This document shows positions 56,299 through 64,000 of a DNA stretch of 64,000 nucleotides, piece after piece. The translations under genes and the position numbers were made by a program. The stretch comes from Marinobacter sp. Its GTDB lineage: Bacteria > Pseudomonadota > Gammaproteobacteria > Pseudomonadales > Oleiphilaceae. Position 1 is the stretch's first letter, and each line of letters begins with the position of its first letter. The notes beneath the pieces were generated by a model, which worked only from the letters and a program-made list of their open reading frames with translations, made no database searches and was not told the origin of the DNA. The DNA lies in the NCBI GenBank assembly GCA_022565395.1, contig JAIUMV010000009.1:104558-168557 (forward strand), in the 5' to 3' direction.

Positions 56299-57882
56299 TC
56301 AGACCGGCAACGGCTTGGCAGCCACCTGCATGGCACTGTCCGCCAGTGCCAGACCCGCCTCCTCGTAAACATGAAACACCGCATCGGCGCCACGCTGGCG
56401 AAGGGGCTCTATCTCATCCGCGTACTCAACGATCGCCGCAATGCGACCATGGAAGTGGCGGCCACGCAGCTCATCCAGTGCCAGCAGGTTGCCTGAATAG
56501 TTCGGCATGGCCAGCAGCACCAACTGCACACCCTCAGACACCACCAGCTTGTCCCAGAAGTCCGAATCCATGGCATCACCTTCCAGCAGTTGGTATCCCT
56601 GTTGGCTGTAGGTCGCCACAGTGTTGGGGTTGTTATCAACCCCCAACACCTCCAGTCCATAACGGGCTTGCAGACGCTGATAAGCGCCGCGGCCAATCTT
56701 GCCCATACCCAGAATCACCGCCTGTGCACTGCCCAGTTCGATAGGCCGGTCATCGGGGTGCAGTTTGGCGGGTATCGCTTCCCGCATCAGCACTTTGAGC
56801 CTGCGGTAGAGGGATTCTTTGCGACTGTTCAGGATAGCGGAGAGGACAAAACTGATGGCGGTTGCCAGTGACAGCACCACCAGCCATTCCGCATCCAGCC
56901 ATTGTGCGCTCACGGCCACCGCCGCAACAATCAGGCTGAACTCTGAATAATTGCTCAGCGCCAGGGTCGCCAACACAGCGGTACGCCGGCGTAACCGGAA
57001 CCGGGGCAGCAGGGCCAGAAACAGCACGGTCTTGAGAGGCATCAGTACCAGCAGTAACAAGGCAAAGCCCAGATGCTCCCAGGGTGGCAGGGCAATCAAT
57101 CCGATGGACAGGAAGAAACCCACCAGCATCAACTCTTTGGTGTTGAACAGTGCCTTCGCCAAGGCCGGAGCGGCAAGGTGAGGCGCCAGCAGCATACCAA
57201 CAATCAGTGCGCCCAGGTCACCCTTCACGCCAAGGGCCTCAAACAGCGCATACCCGAGCACCAACGCCAGCAGGAAGCCAAACAGCACCTGCATCTCACC
57301 ATGACCCAGTTTATCCAGCAACCGCCGTAGCAAAGGTGCAGCAGGAATCAGCAGGAACAGCCCCAGTGCCCACACCGACGGCAGCTTGCCGGTTGACGCT
57401 GTAAGGAACAGCACGGCAAAGATATCCTGCATGATCAGAATACCGATGGCGATGCGACCGTACAGGGCGTTACTCTCGTTACGCTCCTCCAGCACCTTGA
57501 TGGCAAAGACCGTACTGGAGAAGGACACAGCAAACCCCAGCACCAGCAGTTTCTCCCAGCCTGCGCCCTGAAGCATGGCCAGCCCGACGAACTTCAATCC
57601 CGCCAGTACCACCAGAAACAAGCCCGTAGAGGCCACCATATGCAAGGACGCCACACCCCACACTTCCGGCCGGAGCAGCGAGCGCACATCCAGCTTCAGG
57701 CCGATGGTAAACAGCAGCAGCGTAACACCGAGATTGGCAATGGCCTCCAAGGTCGGCGTCAGGGTGTAGCCCATAAAGTTCAGGGCAAAGCCAGCCACAA
57801 GAAAGCCAGTCAACGGCGGCAATCTCAGCGCCATGGCGCCTAGACCACCGATAAAAGCCATCAGAATAAATGCGGGTTCCAC
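56299..57882 (-). CDS. CPA2 cation:proton antiporter with RCK domain
   Basis: 527 residues from GTG at 57882 (AGGGA 7 nt upstream; an upstream TTG at 57909 is less likely). About twelve membrane helices, with SFSSTVFAIKVLEERNESN typical of KefB/YbaL-type antiporters, then a Rossmann RCK/TrkA-N domain (VILGMGKIGRGAYQRLQARY; GVDNNPNTV). Exchanges K+ or Na+ for protons, gated by NAD(H) or glutathione adducts in relatives. Monocistronic. Confidence 0.9.
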   Translation of the reverse strand: MEPAFILMAFIGGLGAMALRLPPLTGFLVAGFALNFMGYTLTPTLEAIANLGVTLLLFTIGLKLDVRSLLRPEVWGVASLHMVASTGLFLVVLAGLKFVGLAMLQGAGWEKLLVLGFAVSFSSTVFAIKVLEERNESNALYGRIAIGILIMQDIFAVLFLTASTGKLPSVWALGLFLLIPAAPLLRRLLDKLGHGEMQVLFGFLLALVLGYALFEALGVKGDLGALIVGMLLAPHLAAPALAKALFNTKELMLVGFFLSIGLIALPPWEHLGFALLLLVLMPLKTVLFLALLPRFRLRRRTAVLATLALSNYSEFSLIVAAVAVSAQWLDAEWLVVLSLATAISFVLSAILNSRKESLYRRLKVLMREAIPAKLHPDDRPIELGSAQAVILGMGKIGRGAYQRLQARYGLEVLGVDNNPNTVATYSQQGYQLLEGDAMDSDFWDKLVVSEGVQLVLLAMPNYSGNLLALDELRGRHFHGRIAAIVEYADEIEPLRQRGADAVFHVYEEAGLALADSAMQVAAKPLPV

Positions 57883-58149
57883 GATACCGTCCCTGCTCAG
57901 GTGCGACAAAACAGCACGGCAATGTAGGCAAGTGTCGCGGCCGGGTCAATCAGATTGAGTGGCCCGCATCCCAGCAGTGCCCACCATTGTCGGGACCATG
58001 TTCACCAAATGTCCCAGTGACCCTTTACAGGCAGGAGGAAAAAGGTATGTTGGCAGGCCGCCGGTGTGAACAGACTGCAGCGCAGTGTTTGTTCCGTCTA
58101 TCAGGAAAGCCAACCTGCGTCGCTGGGTATTTTAAGGAAGGAAAAAGAA

Positions 58150-58818
58150 ATGAACCTAATCTTGCGAGCAGTGCTTCTGGTTATCTTGGTTACACTGTTA
58201 TCGGCGTGTGCCACGACATACCGCCCTGCAACGACGGGAGGCCTGGCGGCTGCACCCCAGGTGGAACCGCTCGATCAGAACCGGATGTTGATCTGGCGAG
58301 CCTGGCTCTCCCTGGAAGTTACCAGTTTGAGCAGCGCCGTTTCGCAGATCAGTGCCCTTGCCAAGGCGTCGGGTGGCTATGTGGAAGCCACGGTTGATTC
58401 CGGTGATGCACGGGCGGATCTCACCCTGCGAGTGCCAGCCAGCTCCCTCAACACAACCATGGCGTCCCTGGAGTCCTTTGGTAAGGTGGTCAGTCGACGC
58501 GTCTCATCAGACGATGTGACGGAGCAATACGTCGACATTGATGCCAGGCTTCAGACGATGATAGCGCTACGCGACAGGCTGCGGATACTACTCGACCAGG
58601 CACAGGATGTCAGTGACGTGCTGGCCATCGAACGCGAGCTGAGCCGCGTGCAAGCGGACATTGACGCCATGCAGGCCAGACTAAAGACTCTCAACGGCCA
58701 GGTAGAACTGGCGACCATCAACGTGTCGATCAAGCGAAAACGCATCCTCGGCCCCCTTGGATACATCTGGAACGGCGTTTGGTGGACAATCGAGAAACTG
58801 TTTGTGATTCAGGATTAA
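58150..58818 (+). CDS. DUF4349 lipoprotein
   Basis: 222 residues from the ATG at 58150 (AAGGA site). The signal peptide ends in a lipobox, LLSACATTYRP. The mature part has a beta-rich region (ASGGYVEATVDSGDARADLT), a coiled coil (about 130-190, RLRILLDQAQDVSDVLAIER) and a C-terminal hydrophobic segment near LGYIWNGVWWTIEKLFV. This is the DUF4349 layout; function unknown. Divergently placed relative to the antiporter and convergent with the ABC export genes. Confidence 0.85.
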   Translation: MNLILRAVLLVILVTLLSACATTYRPATTGGLAAAPQVEPLDQNRMLIWRAWLSLEVTSLSSAVSQISALAKASGGYVEATVDSGDARADLTLRVPASSLNTTMASLESFGKVVSRRVSSDDVTEQYVDIDARLQTMIALRDRLRILLDQAQDVSDVLAIERELSRVQADIDAMQARLKTLNGQVELATINVSIKRKRILGPLGYIWNGVWWTIEKLFVIQD

Positions 58819-58885
58819 GCGCCTCGCACAATGCCTGAGACATGACTCAAGGTCGTCTGCCCCACTTTAAGTAGGCTCTGGCAAC

Positions 58886-60073
58886 CTAATCCACCTGCAC
58901 CCGCACGCCCTCGGCAATCTGGTCGCCCGGGTGGGTGATGACGATTTCACCCGGTGCCAGGCCGTCCAGGATTTGCACGGTTAGGCCACTTCTGCGGCCG
59001 GGGGTGACCTGGCGCAGACGGGCGCGATCCTGGTCAATGAGATAGACCCACCACTGGTTACCTTGACGGAACAGGGCACTGACGGGAACCTGCACGACAG
59101 CGTCGTGCTCCCAGAGGACAAACTTCGCTTCCACCCGATAGCCGTCCCCCAAGCTGCCCCAGGCATCACGGGGCGTGGTGATTTCAACCAGTACTGGCAC
59201 CCGCTGTTCGTCCACCCCCAGGGCAGAAACCCGGGTGAAGCCAGCGGGCTCCACCCGCCGGACCTGGCCGGTCAGTTCGCCTTCCCCGCCCCAGCGTTCC
59301 AACACCACCCGCATGCCCGGTGTCACGCGCACTGCGTCCATACTCAACAGGTCCACCTGCACTTCCAGTTCAGCCAGATCGCCAATTTCCAGCACCGGTG
59401 TGCCTGCCGCAATCACACCTTCACAGCAGCGGTGGCGACGCAGTATGGTGCCCGATACCGGGGCTTTGACTGACAGCAACTCGCCCTCCGAGCGGGTGCC
59501 CTCAGTAACCGCCAGTACGGCCCGGGCATTCTCCACCTCATAGCGCGCCGCTTCAGCTCCGGCAATGGCAGAGCCCTGCTGGGCGCGGGCCCGGTTCAAT
59601 TCAGCACGCAGCCGATCCACGCTGGCCTGGGATACCGATCCCCGCGCAAACAACTGTTGGTGCCGCTGATACTCGGTGTCTGCCAGTTCAACCTCGGAAC
59701 GGGCCTGTTCCAGCAGGGCTTCAGCCGCGCGCAGGCGCGCACCGGCCGCGGCCAGGGTTTCACGGGCCTGCTCCCGACTACGGGCATCCAGAGCGGGCGC
59801 CGGGGCAGGCTCAATGACAAACAGGGTGTCCCCCGCCGCAACCACCTCGCCAGGCTCCAATTCCACCCGCCGCAGGAAGCCGTTAATGGGCACCGATACG
59901 TTGTAGCTGTTACGCAGGCGCGTACGGCCTTCCTCCTGCACCGTCTCCACGAAAGGGCCTTCTGTAACAGCGGCCGCCGAAACCCACAGGGGCCCGGGAC
60001 GTAATGCCCATACCAGAACCACGACCAGTATTAGCGCCAGGACCGGCAACAGGGTTTTCTTGAGGTTATTCAT
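58886..60073 (-). CDS. HlyD-type periplasmic adaptor
   Basis: 395 residues with an N-terminal membrane anchor (about 8-26). Lipoyl-like half-motif LEPGEVVAAGDTLFVIEP, a long coiled coil (about 95-170) and barrel parts GTILRRHRCCEGVIAAGTPVLEIGDLAELEV. It links an inner-membrane ABC transporter to the outer envelope, as MacA does. Lies 14 bp after the FtsX-like permease gene, third in the operon. Confidence 0.92.
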   Translation of the reverse strand: MNNLKKTLLPVLALILVVVLVWALRPGPLWVSAAAVTEGPFVETVQEEGRTRLRNSYNVSVPINGFLRRVELEPGEVVAAGDTLFVIEPAPAPALDARSREQARETLAAAGARLRAAEALLEQARSEVELADTEYQRHQQLFARGSVSQASVDRLRAELNRARAQQGSAIAGAEAARYEVENARAVLAVTEGTRSEGELLSVKAPVSGTILRRHRCCEGVIAAGTPVLEIGDLAELEVQVDLLSMDAVRVTPGMRVVLERWGGEGELTGQVRRVEPAGFTRVSALGVDEQRVPVLVEITTPRDAWGSLGDGYRVEAKFVLWEHDAVVQVPVSALFRQGNQWWVYLIDQDRARLRQVTPGRRSGLTVQILDGLAPGEIVITHPGDQIAEGVRVQVD

Positions 60074-60086
60074 TGCGGCCTCATCC

Positions 60087-62447
60087 TTATTCCGTTTTAA
60101 GGGCGCCCACCATATCCAGGCGCCGTAAATGTCTCAGCATCAGCAAGCCGGACAGCAGCGCTGCCAGCAACACCCCCAGTGCGGCGAAAGCAAACACCTG
60201 CGGAGTGAATATCACCGGCAAGCGAAACATGTCGGTACTGAGAGCTTCCGCCACCAGCAAAGCAAAGCCCACCCCCAGCAACCAGCCCACAGGAATCGCC
60301 AGCAGGGTGAGCAGCAGGATTTCACCCATCACCACCCAGCCCACTTCCCGCTGACTGAGCCCCAGTACCCTTAGCGTGGCCAGTTCACGGGCACGTTCCG
60401 CAAAGGCGATACGGGCATTGTTGAATACCACGGCAAAGGCACTGGCCGCCGCGAGCAGGAGCAGCACCCCCATGAACACCAGCATGGTGTCATCCAGATA
60501 GGCTGTCAGCTTCTCGCGGGCTTCACGAATATGGCCAATGGCTGCCACCTTGGGCATCTGCCAGAGGCGTTCGAACAAGGCGGTACTGTCCTCGCCATCC
60601 ACCATCAGCCAGGCGCCGTTGATGGCGGGCCCTTCGCCCAGCAACCGGTTCAACTGGCGCCGCTCCAGATAGACACCCACCCCCACCGGCTCCTCGATAA
60701 CTCGCGCCAGTGTCATGGTCAGCCGGGGCTGAGCGCCATCCATCACCTGTACCTCCAGGCTGTCACCGGCGGCCAGGCCCAGATAGTCCGCCAGGTAGTG
60801 GGTCATGACCATCCCCTCGGTGGGCAGGGCCACAGGCTGATGCTGGCTGTCGATCAGGCGACGCAGTTGCGGCTCAGGCTCCAGTCCCTGAATACCGGTC
60901 AGATACTGGCGCGTGCCATTGACCAACCGCACCGGCACACTCCGGTAACCTTCCACATACTGCACGCCCGGCAGTGACCGCAGCTCTGCCAGTGCCCGCT
61001 CCGGCACCGGGCCGGTAAAACTGAGATGCAGGTCCATGGTATGAATGAGGCGATACTGGATATCCACCAGTTTTTTAACGGATGCCCACTGATAGCTTCC
61101 CAGCACCAACAGGCCCACGGATAAGGCGATGCCCAGTATCGACAGCACCGCTTTGGTACGGTGACGGGTGAGATTACGCAGAATGATGCGGCTGGGCTGG
61201 CTGATCACCCGGGCCAGTGCCGACCGCTCCAGCCACCCCGGGCTAAAACGTTCCGGTGCTGGCGGCCGCATCGCCTCAGCCGGTTGCTGCTGCACCGCCT
61301 GCCACAAGGCCCGGCCCGTGCCCGCCATGGCCGCCAGGGCGGCAATGGCCATAGCGAGCACGGCCAGTCGTGGCTGAAACTGGTAGCGCAGGTCCGGAAA
61401 ACGGAAATACTCGGCATACAATGCGACCAAGCCATCGGCAAACCAGGCCCCAAGCACGGTACCCAGTAACCCGCCCAGCACCACCACCAGCAGCGTAAAC
61501 TGGGCGTAGTGCCAAACAATGCTGCCATTGGCATAGCCAAATGCCTTGAGCACGGCCACCTGCTGCCGCTGGGTACGGACAATCCGACCCATCAGAACAC
61601 TCAGCAGAAAAGCGGATACCCCCAGGAAAATCGCCGGCAACACTGTGGCCGTGACCTGCAGCTGTTTTTTCTCTTCCGTCAAGAAGTGATGGGACACCTG
61701 ATCATCCCGACCGAAGGCGCCAGCGGTGCCATAAGGTTCCAGCAGCTGATCCAGAGCTGCGATGACATCCTGTTCAACGGCGCCAAGCTGCAAGGTCAGC
61801 GCCAGGCTGTTGAAAGCCCCCTGCATATCCAGCGCCCGCGCCAGGGTGCTGCGGTTCATCCACAACACACCGTAATCCCGATAATCCGGCAGGATATCGG
61901 CCGGACCTATCTGGTAGATGAATTCCGGCGACAGGCCGATTCCGGTCACCACCAGCTGCTGCTCCCGCCCTTCGATAATGGCGGTAAGGGTATCGCCACT
62001 GCGCAGCCCGTGAGCCTCGGCAAAAGGTTCATTCAGCACCACACCGTAGGGCTGGGCGCGGTCCGGCAGGCTGCCCTCTCTGAGGTGAAGGCGGTTCAGG
62101 CGTGGTTGCTGGCCATCCGGCAGAGATAACAGCAGCCCACGTACTGGTTTGTCATAGCCAGGCACCGCCATGCGCACCGGCGTGCGCAGGAGGCTTTCCA
62201 CCTGGCTCACCCCATCCATTGCCTGTATCCGGGGCAGCAGGTGCTCGGGTGCCCGGGATACATGGCTGAACAGCTGGGCAAACTGATGAGAGTCATAGAA
62301 ACGCTGCTGCGCCTTGCTGACCGCCTCCAGCGACGCGGCCCCGAGAATCATGATCATCACCCCGGTGGCAATCACCACAGCAATGGCCAGCACCTGGCCG
62401 CGGAAGCTGCGCAGATCCCGCCATAGCTTCAGCGTCAGGGGGCTCAC
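60087..62447 (-). CDS. FtsX-like ABC transporter permease
   Basis: 786 residues; an unusually large permease with two FtsX (MacB-type) modules: membrane helix about 20-40, a periplasmic domain, three helices about 265-390, a second periplasmic domain and helices about 665-775 ([20 protein letters not shown] is the typical cytoplasmic loop). Works with the adjacent ATPase, translationally coupled by GTGA overlap. Cargo unknown; the MacAB-like arrangement suggests lipopeptide, lipid or toxin export. Confidence 0.92.
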   Translation of the reverse strand: MSPLTLKLWRDLRSFRGQVLAIAVVIATGVMIMILGAASLEAVSKAQQRFYDSHQFAQLFSHVSRAPEHLLPRIQAMDGVSQVESLLRTPVRMAVPGYDKPVRGLLLSLPDGQQPRLNRLHLREGSLPDRAQPYGVVLNEPFAEAHGLRSGDTLTAIIEGREQQLVVTGIGLSPEFIYQIGPADILPDYRDYGVLWMNRSTLARALDMQGAFNSLALTLQLGAVEQDVIAALDQLLEPYGTAGAFGRDDQVSHHFLTEEKKQLQVTATVLPAIFLGVSAFLLSVLMGRIVRTQRQQVAVLKAFGYANGSIVWHYAQFTLLVVVLGGLLGTVLGAWFADGLVALYAEYFRFPDLRYQFQPRLAVLAMAIAALAAMAGTGRALWQAVQQQPAEAMRPPAPERFSPGWLERSALARVISQPSRIILRNLTRHRTKAVLSILGIALSVGLLVLGSYQWASVKKLVDIQYRLIHTMDLHLSFTGPVPERALAELRSLPGVQYVEGYRSVPVRLVNGTRQYLTGIQGLEPEPQLRRLIDSQHQPVALPTEGMVMTHYLADYLGLAAGDSLEVQVMDGAQPRLTMTLARVIEEPVGVGVYLERRQLNRLLGEGPAINGAWLMVDGEDSTALFERLWQMPKVAAIGHIREAREKLTAYLDDTMLVFMGVLLLLAAASAFAVVFNNARIAFAERARELATLRVLGLSQREVGWVVMGEILLLTLLAIPVGWLLGVGFALLVAEALSTDMFRLPVIFTPQVFAFAALGVLLAALLSGLLMLRHLRRLDMVGALKTE

Positions 62448-63160
62448 CAGTGCAGCTCCGCTGGGGACAACCGCTGACTGTTCTCATGTACCTCGGAAAC
62501 ACGGCCGTCACTCAGGCGGATCACCCGATGGGCCATCTGCCCGATCACTTCATTATGGGTAATGACCGCCGTGGTGGTGCCCAGAGTTTCATTGATATGG
62601 CGAATCACCTCCAGCACCTTGATACCGGTACGGGAATCCAGGGCACCGGTAGGCTCATCACACAGCAGCACGGCCGGGCGCTTGGCAATGGCACGGGCAA
62701 TAGCCACCCGTTGCTGCTCGCCGCCGGAGAGCTGGGCCGGGAAATGATCCATGCGGTTTTCCAGCCCCACCAGCGCTAGCGCCTCCTCCGGCGTCATGGG
62801 GTCCGGGGCAATATCTGTCACGACGGCGATGTTTTCCCTGGCGGTAAGACTGGGAATCAGGTTGTAAAACTGGAAAACAAAACCCACATGATCCCGGCGG
62901 AAACGGGTCAGCACCCGATCACTTGCGCCGGTAAGCTGCAGATCACGATAGCGGACATCGCCCCCGGTGGCGGCATCCAGCCCTCCCAGAATATTGAGCA
63001 GGGTGGACTTGCCAGACCCTGACGCGCCTAACAGCACCACCAGCTCCCCAGCGTAGAGTTCCAGATCCACCCCCCGCAAGGCATGGATCGTGACCTCACC
63101 CATGGTGTACTGCTTGGTAAGGTTGCGGCTTACAAAGATCGCTTCCGGCTGCACTGCCAC
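62444..63160 (-). CDS. ABC transporter ATP-binding protein (LolD/MacB type)
   Basis: 238 residues from GTG at 63160, chosen because GGAG lies 7 nt upstream; an ATG at 63205 would add 15 non-conserved residues. Walker [10 protein letters not shown] (about 43), Q-loop [15 protein letters not shown], signature [14 protein letters not shown] (about 142), Walker [14 protein letters not shown]-switch ITHNE. Energises the FtsX-like permease. First gene of the ATPase-permease-HlyD operon. Confidence 0.95.
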   Translation of the reverse strand: MAVQPEAIFVSRNLTKQYTMGEVTIHALRGVDLELYAGELVVLLGASGSGKSTLLNILGGLDAATGGDVRYRDLQLTGASDRVLTRFRRDHVGFVFQFYNLIPSLTARENIAVVTDIAPDPMTPEEALALVGLENRMDHFPAQLSGGEQQRVAIARAIAKRPAVLLCDEPTGALDSRTGIKVLEVIRHINETLGTTTAVITHNEVIGQMAHRVIRLSDGRVSEVHENSQRLSPAELHW

Positions 63161-63382
63161 CCCTGAAACTCCCCGACGTTTTGAGCTTGAGTCTAGCACC
63201 CTCACGGAGTCCGGGATTGATCCTGATCAGCTTTCCAGACGCAGCACAACCGGAGGAAACCTTTTTATAGCATCGCCGTTAAACACTTCTATCTGTCATG
63301 TTATTTGCCGGATGTAACAGTTTGTTAACAAGATCACATTATTGTGTCCGACAATTCTTGAAACCACGACATGGGAAGCAAC

Positions 63383-63885
63383 ATGAAACGGCGTGAATTT
63401 ATCAGCAAGAGCGCAGTAACTGGTCTCTCAGTTGGTCTGTTAACGGCCTGTGGCGGCAGTTCGGAAAGCACCGGCGGGCAAGTGCTGGGGCGTAGTGAGC
63501 AGAGCACAAACACACAAACCGATCCCGGCTATGACGGCCCCAATCCCTTTCAACACGGTGTAGCCAGTGGCGATCCGACAGCGCACCAAGTCATCCTCTG
63601 GACCCGACTGACTGCGGAGGGTCTGGATGAAGTGCCTGTTCAGGTCACCGTAGCCACCAACCCCGATTTACGGGATCCGGTCTATCAGGGGGTGGGTTAT
63701 GCCCGATCCGCGTCGGACTTCACCATCAAACTGGACCCGCTGCTGCCCGAGGCCAATCAAACCTATTACTACCAGTTTTCAGCCCTTGGTCATCGTTCCG
63801 CCGTCGGTCGCACGCGTACCACGCCAGAAGCCAGTGCAGAGGTGGATCACCTGCGGCTGGCGGTGACGTCATGCTCCGCGGCCTC
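63383..63885 (+). pseudogene. PhoD-like alkaline phosphatase, 5' part, interrupted
   Basis: N-terminal MKRREFISKSAVTGLSVGLL followed by TACGG combines a twin-arginine motif with a lipobox cysteine, so the product would be a Tat-exported lipoprotein. FQHGVASGDPTAHQVILWTR is the PhoD N-domain hallmark. The protein should continue past LRLAVTSCS (the Mn/Ca-binding phosphatase core), but at about 63880 it runs into unrelated sequence and stops at 63910. The break coincides with the start of an IS30-type element. The remainder of the gene presumably lies beyond the window. A lone CTGTCAT half of a Pho box is at 63293-63299. Confidence 0.88.
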
Positions 63886-64000
63886 AATAACTAAGTGCAA
63901 CACCCTCTAATCGAGTATTGTGTTGCCATGAAAAAACACTACCATCACCTCAGCACCACCGAGCGTGTCACGCTCATGCTCATGCAGCGTCAGGGAGCGA
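63886..64000 (+). mobile_element. IS30-family insertion sequence, left end
   Basis: From about 63885 (exact boundary not determinable with one end) sequence leaves the phoD frame, with an AACTAAGTGCAACACC-type terminal region as seen in IS30-group elements. About 40 bp later a transposase frame opens. The right end and target-site duplication are outside the window. Confidence 0.8.
63928..64000 (+). CDS. IS30-family transposase, N-terminal fragment
   Basis: Reads MKKHYHHLSTTERVTLMLMQ then RQGA to the window edge. This is the conserved N-terminal helix-turn-helix start of IS30 transposases (YxxLS..ER..L..M...G). Incomplete because the window ends; same orientation as phoD. Confidence 0.85.
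   Translation, partial: MKKHYHHLSTTERVTLMLMQRQGA

Noticed and set aside
63293..63299. Pho box upstream of phoD
   Set aside because: Only one exact CTGTCAT heptamer; the expected second repeat 4 nt away is not recognisable.

Overview
The window looks like ordinary chromosome from a free-living gammaproteobacterium of roughly 55-58% GC. Markers are thrS-infC, recA next to a cinA-type gene, mutS-fdxA, nadK, pepN, mqo, fadH and tRNA-Asp. Gene content (TAXI-type TRAP uptake, an MMPL/RND-YCF48-DUF1329 envelope cluster, fatty-acid activation and beta-oxidation genes, several AraC and FixJ-type regulators) recalls marine lipid- or hydrocarbon-using genera such as Marinobacter or Alcanivorax. The genus cannot be fixed from sequence reading alone.

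Layout. 0-2.6 kb: infC (ATT start) and thrS, with a thrS leader hairpin that resembles a tRNA-Thr anticodon arm. 2.7-6.4 kb: TRAP/TAXI transporter. 6.6-11.7 kb: RND exporter, YCF48-like protein and DUF1329 protein. 11.9-15.7 kb: operon yeaC-DUF2797-pepN. Upstream of it is a perfect 19-bp Fur palindrome which, on the other strand, lies inside a sigma70-type promoter of a roughly 87-nt intergenic transcript ending in a classical terminator; this is a strong candidate for a Fur-controlled small RNA. 15.8-18.4 kb: nadK-phosphoesterase-rhomboid operon. 18.5-24.1 kb: DUF1853, a coiled-coil protein, fadH and an AraC regulator. 24.1-26.5 kb: tRNA-Asp, a second AraC regulator and a MaoC-like dehydratase. 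26.7-31.3 kb: Lon-like protease, FixJ-like response regulator and receiver-PAS-histidine kinase in one operon, with a perfect CRP/Vfr-type site upstream. 31.6-38.7 kb: PilZ protein, flavodoxin-like reductase, recA (LexA box), pncC/cinA-like gene, small coiled-coil protein, MgtC-like protein, mutS and fdxA.

38.7-53.5 kb carries ordinary genes: SGNH hydrolase, permease, acyl-CoA ligase with a divergent two-component system, M48 protease, SbtA-like permease with NhaR-like regulator, mqo and selO. Punctuating them are four copies of a 170-186 bp palindromic element with 29-bp terminal inverted repeats whose arms covary between copies. 53.4-63.2 kb: two membrane-associated GTPases, a CPA2 antiporter, a DUF4349 lipoprotein and a three-gene ABC export system. 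The window ends in a phoD-like gene cut by the left end of an IS30-family insertion sequence.

The observations most worth following are the Fur-box small RNA at 15.7 kb, the covarying hairpin element family, the Lon-two-component operon and the IS30 disruption of phoD.
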